NCBI RefSeq assembly: GCF_040581485.1
Contig: NC_090132.1
Coordinates: 17,541,411 to 17,605,410, forward strand
Direction of reading: 5' to 3'
Length of the DNA: 64,000 bases
Source of the DNA: Linepithema humile
Taxonomy: Eukaryota > Arthropoda > Insecta > Hymenoptera > Formicidae
The notes beneath the pieces are model-generated. The model had not been told where the DNA came from, made no database searches, and saw nothing but the letters and a program-made list of their open reading frames with translations. Positions 27,001 to 40,400 of the stretch are shown here, one piece after another; the stretch's first letter is position 1; each line of letters begins with the position of its first letter. Position numbers and translations under genes: made by a program.

Positions 27001-28430
27001 ATAACAATCAAAGTTTTTAAATTGGCGAATTTTATTTTTACATTGCTGAAATATTTTTTTAGTTATCTAAATAAAATTGTACGATATAAAAATTTCCAAG
27101 TATTCTTTTAAAATGTGAATAAAAATAATATATCAAACTGAGAAAGTACAGTTGCAAATTCTCAAATATTGGAAACTCATATTAGCAGTATTTCCAGCTA
27201 TTTAGCGTAGCACAAGATCACCCGATCATCGTACATTGCTTACTGGCTTATGTTTACAATCGCACTAGCGAGAGTCGAGATCAAATAGCCATGTTTGTCG
27301 CTAATATGTGTGATGTGAACACGGAACCGTGTATTCAAAGGGTTGAAATTCAAATCGACCAGCATGATGATTAACGTTTACATGTTCTAACAAAAGAAAA
27401 TATATTATAATATATTTTTACTGATATTTTTCAGACAACAATGAATAATGACAATATTTGCAGTCTAAGGAGTTTAAAAGTTTAAAACTAATTAAATCAA
27501 TCAATTGATTATCTCGATGCACAAACTTTCAGTTTATTAATTTTATTCTTATAAATATAGCAAGACTTTTTATCACTCAAATCGTATAATCGATTGAAAC
27601 ATAAAAGTAAAATTAAGAGTCTGGAATCATGAGAAATCATAAACTATTAAAGTAAACCTCAAAGCATTAAAAGAATGTAAACACGAAAGAGACATCTGAA
27701 AAAAACAATATTTTCAATTTAGAAAAGACTTTTCTCATGCAAGAATTAAATTCTCCGTATAAAAACATGTCGATATTAAAACAGATCTTTTTATCAAGCG
27801 TATTGTACGGCTTGGTCGTATTATAAAGAATTTCCAATTCAACAGTTATCGCTTAATATTATTTTACCTGGAATAATTCGCAATTTCCAGAGTTAGCAGA
27901 ATAGTTTCCTCGTAATAAAAACGCGAATAATGTAAATGACGGCAAGAGGAGACCTCTGTGCAGCATCCTTTCTATACGTTCATCTCTAAAGAAGGGCTAT
28001 AAGGCACTAAAGGACATCTGGTACCAAGGAAAACAGCAAATCGCCTAGGAAAACACACCACGGGCTTTCTTGCGGACGATCAGTATACTCGCCGAAGCAG
28101 TCACATGACGAGGAAAAAGGGTGTAGACGATATTCGGCAAAGGCAAGAAAAGTGCATACGGCGTGTACGGGACCGTAAGTCATCGAGAAGCACATGTGTC
28201 CTATACGTGTGTTGTAAGGATTACCATTCAGAGCACAGGTGCCTTGATATGTTCGCTATGCATACAGAAGCGGTGATACTGATACGATATATTTAATAAT
28301 TTCATATTTTCAATATTTTTAAGCGATAATAATTCAAAATAATTCAAATAATTCAAAACTATATCATCCATAAAACCATATTTTATATCAAAGATAAAAT
28401 GTACGTTGAATATACGGAATCTTATACACA
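24061..28430. other. AT-rich non-coding DNA, no gene recognised
   Basis: Includes AT-rich stretches (25.2-25.6 and 26.95-27.9 kb) and a CpG-richer patch at 26.4-26.8 kb. The 138-codon plus frame at 24790-25206 and the 151-codon minus frame at 25872-26327 have no recognised domain. Confidence 0.5.
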
Positions 28431-28436
28431 GATGTA

Positions 28437-28617
28437 TGCACGGAGAAAATTTTACATCAAAAATTACTATGATATAGTAGTAGCCGCGGACCATAAGAGG
28501 AATTATAAGTTTAAATACTATGGCCACATTATGTGAAAAACATAGTAAAAATGTTTATAATTTCATCATCCGCGGCTACTGCCGTGGTAATTTTAGATAT
28601 AAAATTTTCTCCGTGTA
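28437..28617. mobile_element. Foldback MITE-like element, 181 bp
   Basis: Left end TGCACGGAGAAAATTTTA; the complement of the right end is TACACGGAGAAAATTTTA. The arms pair inward through AGTAGCCGCGGA and AATTATAA to a centre near 28525, so almost the whole element is a hairpin. No coding capacity. A clean target duplication is not obvious. Confidence 0.7.
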
Positions 28618-28737
28618 GTTTTAATCATCGTATCTATGTCAAATATATACTATCGATCAAAAGTTTGAGTACATTAAGTTTTATATGGAGTAATGTAAGA
28701 GAAATGTCAATCGCATAATAAAATATAAAAGTTTATT

Positions 28738-29194
28738 TAAACAAAAATAACGTTTGTACATTTCTTTTATTAATTTCAAACCTTATTTTCTAAACTATAT
28801 TTTGGATTCTTCCATGAGTTGAAATGACTGCTCGACAAACGTGGGGCATTCTTGCCAACAATTTATAAGATCCTAATCCTATGAGATGGTATGGAATGAA
28901 CTGGACAGAAAACTACGAAATTTTATTTCAATAAATACAGAACAGCTTTGGAGAATGCTCTTAAATAAATGAAAATCTATTTCAACTCGATACATTAATA
29001 AATTGCTAGCAAGAATGTTCCACATTTATCAAGCACTTATTACAGCTCACGGATAATATTTTGAAGAACAAAAATATAGAAAATATATAGAAAATATAGA
29101 AAAAATATTTTTTTTAATATAGAATATGTATTCAGAAAATAAGGTTTCAAATTAATAAATTGAATGGACAAACGTTATTTCTGTTCAAATTATG
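28738..29194 (+). mobile_element. Decayed Tc1/mariner-type transposon relic
   Basis: Imperfect inverted repeats of about 65 bp bound it: AAATAACGTTTGTAC at the left and, inverted, GAAATAACGTTTGTCC at the right, both followed by TTATTAATTT..AAACCTTATTTTCT. Near 29000-29055 the plus strand reads KLLARMFHIYQALITAHG and a stop, which resembles the C-terminal tail of Tc1-like transposases. The rest of the transposase is deleted or scrambled, so it cannot be active. Confidence 0.5.
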
Positions 29195-30060
29195 TTTTGC
29201 ATTTTCCCGAATTTCTAACGATTAATCATATGCAAAAACCGTGGCATAAATTATTCTTCGTACGTTTGTGCAGTCTAAATCTGTATGTCGCGTAAAAGTC
29301 AGGATGTATCTCACAACAAAGCACGATAAGACTAAATTCCTGGCAATGCATCTTTTGTATGTATCGTCGAAAATAAATCACGTAAGGATAGACGCACATA
29401 TGTACGCGCGGGCATGTATGTCCGTCTCTACCTTCGATAGAATGTCAACATGTGGCTTTCATGATCGAGGAACACCGGAAAACAACTGGCGCAAAAGAAG
29501 AATGGCAGATGGTAGATGTATGCGCCTTGCTTAAAAAAAACTATCTCTAAAACTGTAGTAACCACGCGCATTTATTAACACAATCGTAATATATCTGTAA
29601 CATAATATATTCGGCAGTTAGAAACTAGAATATTATAATATATTACAGCCCAAGATATATAAATAAAAATATGCAATGAAAATGATTTTTAAACAAATTT
29701 TTTCAATTTATATCGTAACATCTCATTAACTTGAGAGAGTTCTATTTAGATATGTAAAATTTATTCTTGGTCGCGCGCCAATTCTCTCTTAAATTAAACA
29801 CCGTGATCGCAGAGTGACATCCATTTAAATTACCAGTCTCAGAGATGAAATTGTCCTAATTTCTTTTTCATTTCTTTATCAAGAAATTTTGAAATCTTAC
29901 TTATTCTAATAATAAAGAATCTTATTCAAGATTACTAAAATAAACACTAATTATATATATATTTAAAATACTTGAGAAAAATACTAAAATTCTTGACGTA
30001 ACTGTTAAAATATACATGTTAAAAAAATCTCACTGATCACACGATTTTACAGAAGACAAC
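29195..30060. other. AT-rich spacer
   Basis: No gene, RNA or element recognised. Confidence 0.5.
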
Positions 30061-30960
30061 ATCCTGTTAATATCATCGACGCGTGTACTCTGTCAGAGAT
30101 GTTTCCTTCTCAAGCAAGCATCTATACAATATAAGAAAACAACAGCCAGCATACGGACTCTGACTGAAGAAAAACGCCATCGGTTTCGTCGTGATGAAGA
30201 AGAGAGTGGCGACCGACAGTCTGCGAAGCCGCCGGTAAGCCGATATAAGCAGAGTCAATTTCCAGCGAGTGTTCGAGCGGCAGGAAAGGATTTTGCTTGC
30301 GCGACGACGAAAAGGCAATATTCCGCTTCAGGACCGTGCGATCGCGCCGGGGGTTGAGTTGAAAGTTACGTAGGTAGATAGGTGGGTAGGTGGATAGGTG
30401 GATGGGTGGGTGAGTAGGCAAGAGATCGCGGTGGTGATGTGAACGACGACGGGCAACGAAGGACATTGCGGAGCGAAAGAGAGAAAGAGACGAGAGCGAG
30501 GAGGCACGGAGAGCACACTACCTTTGTTCTCCGAGACTTATCTAGATACTTTTCAATAAAGTTACTTGGTACCCGCCGCGCCTCACCGCCATCAAAACTT
30601 CGCCATCGGAGATGGCGGGCCGTCTGTGAGCATAACGAGCCGCGATCGTTCTCTCGCGACCTCTATTGCTTCGCAACCCCTTCGCGCCGAGAAATATTTC
30701 TCGAAACGACGCGAAAAAGCTCGATGGTAAGTCGTCAGCGCGAATGGACGAATAGAAAGCACCATTTCGTATTCCGCCGGTATTCGCGGCAGAATGCGGC
30801 GCGTGACTTCGAGTGAGAAAGAGAGCGAGAAAGCGAACGGTGTCACGCCGTGTGTGGTTTCTCAACAACGGCGTGGATATGTTGAATATTTAAAGATTTA
30901 ATCCCGTACGACACAGTCCCGCGGCAGCTGCGTTCCCAATGCACGCGAATAAAACTCGCG
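30061..30960. other. CpG-rich patch, possible regulatory or untranslated exon sequence
   Basis: A 900-bp stretch with high CpG and a GGTGGATA-type repeat (30369-30418). Open frames of 81-125 codons occur on both strands without domains. It is island-like, but no initiator or splice site singles out a promoter. Confidence 0.35.
30369..30418 (+). repeat. GGTRGRTA degenerate tandem repeat
   Basis: About 50 bp of GGTAGATAGGTGGGTAGGTG-type 4-bp/8-bp units on the plus strand with many GG and GGG runs. It could form G-quadruplexes on the plus strand. Confidence 0.9.
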
Positions 30961-33900
30961 GTGGCCTGTCGTCTCTGGAAGACGATATGAAAAATTGTAG
31001 CGATTTTTCAGATCAGAAATTACGTTAATATCTTGCAATTGAAGCTTCCTTCGAAATACATGAAATATATATTGTTAATAAAAGCCTATATTTATCCGCA
31101 TCGCTGAATTTAAGTGTCCGCATCGCGACATTCCGACCGATGCAAGCGCAGTCACGTATACAACAAGCATTTCACATGTATTTTGTTACATTATTTTAAC
31201 GTCACGGAGTACCGACACGCGTTGCAATTCTGTGGCACAAAATACGCCGCGCTCAAAATGTCTGTCGTTAAGCTCTTAATCCTCGCATTAGTCTACAAAT
31301 GGAGAAACATTTATATACGCATCGCCCAGGCTATTTTTCCGTCACAACATTTGCAACAATGCAGATATACGTGCGAGGTTGTCGTGTATCATATTTTGCA
31401 CGGCTTAACATTTTGAATATATAAGAACATTAATCAAACGCGAGAAGTGAAGACATCATCTAAATTTTCAACGCTCGAACATCAGAGCGGATGCTTTACA
31501 GGGAAACGTTCTCCTTAATGAAATTTAATTCATCGTCGAAAGTCACCTTAAGGAGAGGATAATTAAAATGTAATGCGTTTTCAGAGAAAACGCTTTGTCT
31601 TGTGAGATAATTTGTCTTCTAGAGACACGTAAAAGAAATACTACCTTTTATATCTAAATATTTTAACGACAAATGATACCTGAAAAGTAACAATCAATGA
31701 TTAGCGTAGTCATTGTTGTTAATTTCAATAATAATCACCATCAGTAGATTGCGTAAACATTATTAATTTAGAAGCTAATTAATAATTCAATAAATATTTT
31801 CGCTGTTAAGGCAATCGATATTCATTAAACTAAATATCAAAATTAAAACAAGGTAATAAATTGCAAACAATTGCGCTTGACAATATCGTTCCGCCTAATC
31901 ACGTGATAACTTATGTTCCTTGCAATAAAATCGAGATATCACAATCTATGGCAAACGATGCAATATCAGAACACAAATTATTTATCAAGTACCTATCATC
32001 ACGCTGCAATGACGCTATAAAATAGTGTCAGTGCGCCTGCCCTGAGAATATTTTCCGTGAGAGCTCGTTGCAAAAAAAATTGTCGTTGTGAAAGTTCGCG
32101 TAAAGTCTCGGTTAATCGCAAAGCCGCTCATCGAAATCTAATATGTTGTCAAAGACAGCCCGATATTAGAATAGCGAGTGACGCGGCATACGCTTCATAT
32201 TTTCTCGCGACACGCGGCGCGATGCAACGTTGAATATTTAAAAATTCTAATCAAGAAGGTGTATCTCCCCGTGTTTCCAGTATCGATTAACGCGCGCTCG
32301 GCGGTCGATGGAAGAGGAAAGCAAGGGTGAATAGTCGTTTCGGTTTTCAGTGCGTCGACGATGAAAATTCGAGCGCCATTCTTGCAGCTACGAAGAGAAC
32401 GAAGTAGAGAAAAAGGGGAAAAATAGACGCGACAATGACGGTGGGTAAAGAGGAATGCAGCGACACATTTACACCGAGTTACAGATTCAATGCATCGTAT
32501 CCTAACCGCATTCACCGCAATGCCGTATTACGACGGGCACGAAACTCGGAAATAAGCCGCCGCGATTTTTCAGCTTGCGCAAACATCTCAATTTATATGG
32601 AAATAGTATTGTTATTTATTTTCTATCCTTTTTCGTTTATCTATATCATGCAAGCTGCACAGTCGCTGTTTATCTGTTATCATTTATCTGTGCATCAGCA
32701 GTTAACAAGCGCGTTATCGTGGCTCGTTTTATCAAGCCTCATAATGAGGTTCGTGTAAATGGTTAATAATATCTACCATGTCTCGACACCAGAAAAGGGA
32801 AAATTCGAGGGAAATAAACGTGCAGATTGATTCAGATTCATCGCTTCTTTCAAAATCGTAAAGTAAAAAATCCAATGTGTAAAAAAATATTTAGCTCATT
32901 TTCCCACAAAAAATTCTCTTATATTAAAAATTCTTGTAAAAATTTTGCTAAAAATCGTAAAATTGCAAGCTAATGGCTTCGATATTATGCTTTAAAAGTT
33001 TTCTTTAAATCTTCAATTTAACTACCAATGATATGCTCTTTCCATTTGCAGCGTATCGACAAGAGCTCAATTAATATTACGCTGGATATGTGATTTTATG
33101 ACATTACAAACGAATAAAACAAATCATCCTCGTCTGATATTGGAGAAATTTGTGCCATTTTATGCTTGAGAAAAGTGCATTTCGATGTTTCTCTACTAAC
33201 AGAGATCCCTTACGTGACACCGGGTGGTCGCTTACGAACTCGTAAAGACGCGTCCTCGGGACTTGTAACGCTGCCCTTATTTGCCTACATTTACATTCAT
33301 GTTAAGGATAACGACCACGCTGCGCCATAGAACAGCCGCAGGATCAAAGGTTCACTCTCGTCACGTCTCTCCGTTTCGATCGTTTAATAGTTGTGTAATT
33401 TAAAAAATGACAACGCGTTATGAATCCATCTCTGGAAATTTTAATTTTTTTCATAAATGTACTTTCATCTATTGAATAAAAACAAACGCTTGCTTCGAAA
33501 TAATATTGGTATTGTCCCTTCTATAATCCCGCACATGTAACATGTCAACAAGAACATTGTTGCAACAAATTTTGCTTTTATATTATAAAAAAATGAAAAG
33601 TATATCAATGATTGCATTTGGATGGTACAAGTATATCAATAATTATTTAATAAATAAATATTAACTTTGTAAAAATATAAAAAAATACTACCATTATCTT
33701 TCAATATTGTCATTGAATGATTAAAAATATCGAGTCAAATTTAAGAGTCTTTAAGTAAAAGATATATAGCTCTCTCTGCCTAATATGTCTTGTAATGTGA
33801 AGGATAAAACGACCTGACGTCGCCGAGGCGCCCACAAAACCCACGCGACAACTGTACGTGTCATACAGCGCATAGGTGTATCCATGCTTCGCGTACAAAT

Positions 33901-36300
33901 ATAGATGCGTTTGGAGAAAGAGCAATAACAGTGAATGTGGCGTATACTTGGATGCATCGATGCTAACATAATAAACGGACGTATCTGCCAAGTATACTAT
34001 TATGCGTCGCTATTAGTCATTTTACGAAGAACGTACGGTGTGATGCGAAACCTTTACGATCCGTTCAAACTCAATGAAAACGAAATAGAATTATCTGTGA
34101 TGTATATTACACACAAGAAAACCAAAAATCATATTGTATATGTATATTAAATAAAATAATTAATAACTATTATACAGATTCGTATAGTTGCAAGTGCCAG
34201 AATGCGAAGTATGAAACTTAATATTTTTTCGATAAGAAAGGCAAAGATTTTCTTAAAAGAACACGCCTTCTTGCATTTCTCACGATAATGACCAAGGAAA
34301 AATTCGTTCCCTGCATATATTCACTAGGGTTGATTCGACTCGGCGGTGATGATCGCCACAAGCGAATCGCGTAAATTCGCCTTAACGGCGGCTCTGTGCA
34401 CCCGCGTTCTCATTCAGCGGTCGGTCCCGCAGTGTGCTTATGCTTATAGCGCATGGCGACGCGGCAGCCAAGCTATTCCATGCTGGCCTAGGCGCTGGCT
34501 AAGCACTTCTGCACATACCGAATCCAACGGTGGGGGAGGATACCGTATAACGCAGCCCGGAGCGGCTCGTGGGGGTGCGGGTAGAAGGAGCGAAATATTC
34601 GGGAAACGGATATCGGGCAGAAACGGCGATGTGTAGTAGTCGACAATGGCACGCGGCCGTGCACGTATCGAATGGCAGAAAGAAGGGGGGCAGACGCGTC
34701 GGCGGAATGCTTAAATCGCGGAGAAATCGCTAGCGAGAGCAAAAAGCCGAAATGATTGATGCGTCAGAGACCGCATGTATCTGTCAGGAGAGATTTGCTC
34801 TTTCTTTTCTTTCTTTTATATGGCGCAAGATCCTCTTCTGGATTTTGCAATTTGTTACGTTTTAGCCAAATTTATTCATTCTCTGACAGTGCAAATAATT
34901 TTGAACAATTCCTTTTCACGTGAGATTCTTGATGTCAAGCATTTTTTTTTTTTTTAATTTCTATGTTATCGCATTTACATAATGTAATCGTGTCTGTGTT
35001 ATATTGCTTTTGCGAAGCCAATTTATGTTTATATTGACGAGTTGTGATAAAAAAAGGAAATAAAATTTCTTTCCATTGTCATATTTAATATGCAATTTAC
35101 CAGAGACACGTGCAATATTCTAGGAAGCAGACTTCGCCTGGAGGTTTCTGCACATAGCGAATCATTGGCGTAGCCGCAGAATACTAAGCTATATACAAAA
35201 GGAATGGTTGGAGGCATCCGTGAGCGCGAGGCTGGAATTGCACATTGCGTTTGGAATCACCGCGAAAGCCGAGCGAATGAAAGAGAAACCAAACGAAAGC
35301 GAATCAAATAGAAAGCACGAACTCTAGTGTAAGTAAAAAATGCACGTGTATCGTAAATGTCATCCCTCAGTGTGCAATAATTAAAAATTTCAAAATTGAT
35401 AAAATTTCACGTTCTCGCATTTTAATTTCTTATCTGTTTCGCTTCACGATTTGTTTTCAAGATGTTTGATTGCGTGTAAAGTATCAATTTACGCGAATAT
35501 ATTATCGCGGATAATTGTACGTCAATAAAATTCTTCAAACGAGTAATCAATATTAATTCAGACTCTTTTGATATTTTTTCACTCCTAATTGCATGTGACG
35601 CAAGTCCCTATATGTACCGAGCTCGGTGAAACTTTTTACCCCAGATTCTTGCAGCAGAAACGAAATGAAAGAAGGGACGGAGCAAATGCGAGGCAGGTGG
35701 AGCACACACATAGGGTTTGATATGTTCGTAGACGTCACAGGCAACGCGCATCCGGAAGCGATAAATATGCCGTTACAACGCCACACGCACACACACGCAC
35801 TTCTTCGGTCGCGGCGGACGAAATGCGACGTGCTGCTATCGCACAAAGGGCAGAGCAGAGATAATTACGGCGCAAGAGAAACTCCCACAGAAGAAGAGAA
35901 TATATATGCGAGTGCGAGGGAAGGAGGAATGTTCTATTGGAAATACGCGGGCCGCAGTTGTGATGTTCATCTCGTGAATCGCCAGATTTCAGAACTCTCG
36001 ACAATGATTTGCGCGATTGCGGGAAAAAATCGCGGAAATTTCCGGAGAACAAATTTTAGGAGAAATGTAAAATAAATTCATAGAGTTTCTAAAGTTTCCG
36101 GCAGTGATAAATCTAGAACAAATCCAAATTTTTTGCAACTTGCACATATATTTATATACGCACACGACTTTTTAATTCGAAATCCCGAAAATAAGGAGTA
36201 TATTTATTTATTTGGACGCTATTTTAGACAATAATTAATACAGAATCGCTAAATTGTGTTTTTTTAATTTAAATCCTCATCTTTTTAAAATAATTCGACT
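30961..36300. other. Non-coding DNA, no gene recognised
   Basis: Mixed AT-rich sequence with CpG-richer patches at about 32.2-32.5 kb, 34.3-34.7 kb and 35.6-36.0 kb. Open frames of 60-150 codons (longest 35626-36075 plus) have no recognised domain and no supported splice structure. Confidence 0.5.
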
Positions 36301-36821
36301 TTGGATTAATGCAGATAAATTGCAGTGTTCATGGTGATGACTATATTCGGGCTTAACCGACTATAAACACGGCGGATTAGGACTGTGGTGACTTTCTTCA
36401 CATCGCTGCGAATAGAGAGATGCAGACGAGTGCGAAGGGTTAATTACCGGACCGTCCGAGAGCGGTCAAGACGGTCGCTCTCTCGGCCAATTCCGCAACC
36501 GCGCGCGCACATCGCCGTCGTCGTAATTCCACAACGGAATTAACGGAATCGCCGGAAGGGAGGAGCGGAATAATCTCGGCAATGGCGGCAACGTGCACCG
36601 CGCGAGATAAAGACCGGATCCTTTCTCGTCAGCAGCAAATACGGCGGGGAACCCTCTACGGTGATTAAGCCCTGTCCGAAAGTACAACGGCGAGAGTCCG
36701 TCGAGCCGTTTCGCCAGGGGTAGTAGGCAGGCAGGAGGGTCGAGGAAGGGAGCGAGGGGTTCCATTGGTGGAAGAGGGCAGAGACCCCGGGAATGGGGAA
36801 AACCGAAATATCGACGAGATA

Positions 36822-36827
36822 GCCGCC

Positions 36828-36858
<31 letters not shown>

Positions 36859-36872
36859 CCGTTGCTGCCGCC
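36822..36872. repeat. (GCC)n trinucleotide array
   Basis: About 16 GCC/CCG units with one CCA and one GTT/GCT interruption. Confidence 0.96.
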
Positions 36873-36989
36873 GTACCCCCGGATACGTGTGTATAAATGG
36901 TGGAAATGCGTGCTAGCTCCCGTCCCTTTCCCGCTATTCTCTTGCCCCCGGCTGTTCTTCTCTCTTTCTCTTCTTTTCTCTCATCCCTA

Positions 36990-36994
<5 letters not shown>

Positions 36995-37026
<32 letters not shown>
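36995..37026. repeat. (CT)n microsatellite
   Basis: About 16 CT units in a longer pyrimidine-rich tract (36950-37075) on the plus strand. Confidence 0.96.
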
Positions 37027-37030
<4 letters not shown>

Positions 37031-37499
37031 CCTTTCCCTCCTCTTCTTCACCCCTGCTGCCCTTCTCTCAGAAAGACACGGCCGTTTCCACTGGTGCGTT
37101 TCCATATCCTCACTCAATGGTCTCTGCAGCGCGCTGTCGATATTCGTACTCCGTTTTCTCGACACATAAATATGCTGATATCCAATCTTGTAACTTCCAA
37201 ATTGAGATTCCCTCATTTTCACGTTATTCCAATGCGATTGGAAGAAATTGTTTGTAATTGCATGAATTTCGGTTCCACATGTATCTCTCTCGCTTATTCT
37301 AATACGCTCACATTAACAATTTTTGGCGAGGAAAAAAGAGCACCGGAAAATTTTATTTAAATGATATTGGATCGTGGAAATTTCGCATCACTGACGTGCC
37401 CGAATTGTTAAAATACAAATACGGTGTCTCTCTCTCGCGCAGCAACTTTTCCTCTCTATATGTGAAAGACACGGTCTCCTAGACTATCGCCTACCCTAC

Positions 37500-40400
37500 G
37501 TTCTCCGTTCCAGCGACCCTTCCAATGTTCCTCGCACTCTTTATCGATTTTTGAACTCACCCGCACGGAATATCCTATAAACGGATACATGGTAATCCAC
37601 GACCCAAGCCCCGAACACCGTGAATAATATCTTAATGCTCGGACATCTTCCGCGGAGCATGTTCCATTCGAAAATGTCTTTTACGATCTCATATAAGGTG
37701 TACGTTAGAATGGTTGTATGAAAATCGCCACACCATTGCAATCCAATTTTACGATCTTTCTTCCCCCTTTATACTCAAATCGAGTTTGCTTTTTCTTATA
37801 TTAATTTGAATTTTGGTGCTAAAATTCAGTAAATGTAGAATTTGAGTTGTTAAACTCCAAATCTATAGTTCCTACAGTTTCTAATTTATATTTACAACCA
37901 CATGAAACAGTTTTAAATAATTATTGTTTTAATATAACTCAATTACGTACTTTAAATTGTACCATATTTCTGATAAAGACACAAGATAATAATATCGTAC
38001 TAAAAATTTAACTCTTTTTTTTTTAAATCAAATTTTTTATTGAACCGAAAGATTTTCTTCGCATCTTACACAAGAATAAGCTAAAACCGATTTACACTCC
38101 AAAAATCGTCTCCCGACGAATACGCTACCTCCCACTGAGATATCCTTTATTTCTCGTTTGCCTTTTCGCTTCGCTCCCAATATTTTCGCTCAAGCATGCT
38201 TTCCGATATTCTCGATGTCGTTCATCGATTTTCGAGCGCCTGCCTCGCTGTATCTTCGCCGTAGTTCGGTTCATCGATTTTCGTGTTTACGTACGCGACG
38301 CGCCGCGAACTGTAAATCCACGTGTATCGTGATCCACGATCTAAGAACACGATAAATCTTATTACGTGTTCCGGGACTTCGTTTCTGTCTTTTATCGTGC
38401 CGTAGTAGCGTGCACCGCTGAAGGCCCTTCTAGAACAGAATCCACATTATCGAGCTGAGCCAAACCTTGATGGAAATTTAAATGCGCATTCGCGAGGGGA
38501 CTTGGATTCAGCTGGAGACTCGATTCGAAGCTCAGCTCGATAATGTGGACCTGCTTTAATCATAGCGCGCGCAACTGCTCCTCAACCAGACGATCTTTCG
38601 CGGAATTTAAAAACTCACACCTTCTTAAAATTTCGTGGGTATATCACGTATATGTGTTCCGATATATCTTTAATAATAATAAAATGTATACAAGCTTTAT
38701 TTGATCTCAATAACTAAATTTTTACACCATAAAATCTATATGTATTTAAAGTAAAAAACACGTTTAAATATAATGGCCAACAAATAAAGTAAAAATTCAA
38801 GACAAAATTTTAATATATAAGATTACTCATCAGTAGATAATTGTCGGATATTGTCAAATAAGATATCTAATTTCTGTATTAATTATTCTTTAAATATGTA
38901 TGATATATTTGAAAACTTTTTGGAAAACAATTTACTTATAAAATCTTTTTTTCTCTCAGCTTATGACCGTACGTGAAAAATTGTGCATTTGCATTTTCTA
39001 TATAATTACAACATTATTCAAAATCTATAATACTATGAATTGAACAAGTTAAAATGATATCATATTAATAGCATTAATTATCCGATTTCTCAATTATCCG
39101 ATTATGGTCGATTGAAGTTTACTTCGTTACTATTAATTTGATCAAATTGACTACACTTATGTCAACGGTGAACATTCAACAATAACAATTTTATAATGTA
39201 TTTTTTTTATATACATAATCTATGTTTTAGAAATCGTAAGAATAAAGTCTGTGCATTTTTAATAAAATAAAAAATTTAATGTGTTGAATAATTCGTTAAT
39301 TTTTATACTAATATTTTCAAATAAATAAAATAACGTCGTGGAGTAATATGAAAAACATACATCTCGCTTTTGATATATATTTAAACAGAATTTGTTAATT
39401 ATATTATTAGTAAGTATTTTCGTATTATTAATATATTCCACAAAAAACAAGATCATAATAATTATTATTCTAATCATCTCGAATCGTTTCACAAATGAAT
39501 TAAATTTAATACACAATGTGTCGATAATTTCAACAATCTATATAATTATTGCATAGACTCACCGATCGTCGTTCCGCTACTTTTTTCCCATCGGTTGATC
39601 CATTCCATTTTCAGTCCAAAGCTTCGATTTTCCATCGATGATCAATCGGTATCATTCATGGCACTCGCGGTATTTAAAACAGATTCGCAGTATTTAAAAT
39701 TTAGTTTTTATGCAGCACTTTCAACGATATTCACGTACGACAATCTATTGAGTATATCGTATTTATTATCACTCGCGAAACTCATATTAAAATACAACGT
39801 AACACGACGTAATTTCGCCCGATAACTTTTACGACACTCCCGAAATTTACGTATACATAAACTGTTGTCATTCGATGACTCGCGCGGCTTCAAATTCGCA
39901 TAACTGTCCAAGATATTTTTATTCGGCAAGTCCCTCGATGTTTACGTCCAGCGATCTGTAAAGCACATCATATCACCATTATTCTTCACCATTCACAGCA
40001 CTTGTAAAATTTAAAACACAATATAAATACAATTACAATTGTAATCGTTTAATATTTTTTCTCGGCATTATCAAAATTCGTAAAAAATGCGATATTTATT
40101 CGCTAAATATTCTAAATAAGTTAATGTTTTAAAACTGCAAAGGTTACAGAGAATCAATTAAAATAGCTTAGATAGCTTTAATATTTACGGGAAAGGAACG
40201 ATTCATGAAGCAAACGTCCGGAATAAACTAATGTATCATGCACTCGATAATCCGATAAATGCTTTTGTGTATCATTGTGTATAAAAAATTCGTGTCGCGC
40301 TTCTTTTAGTTTTCTATTTTCTTCTCTATCTCTGCAACGCCACTCGACTAAACACCGAAGCGGTTCCACGTCCAGATAGTGATGATTTTTAAGCTTCGTA

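Larger units (their letters stand above)
36301..37260. other. CpG-rich patch with (GCC)n and (CT)n arrays
   Basis: Dense CpG from 36.4 to 36.9 kb, then pyrimidine-rich DNA on the plus strand. The 185-codon minus frame is poly-Ala from the GCC array plus RERERE from the CT array and is not credible as a gene. The composition suits a promoter or 5' UTR, but no transcript evidence is visible. Confidence 0.4.

Noticed and set aside
36665..37222. 185-codon minus frame with poly-Ala and RERERE
   Set aside because: The frame spans the GCC and CT arrays. The remaining sequence matches nothing recognisable.
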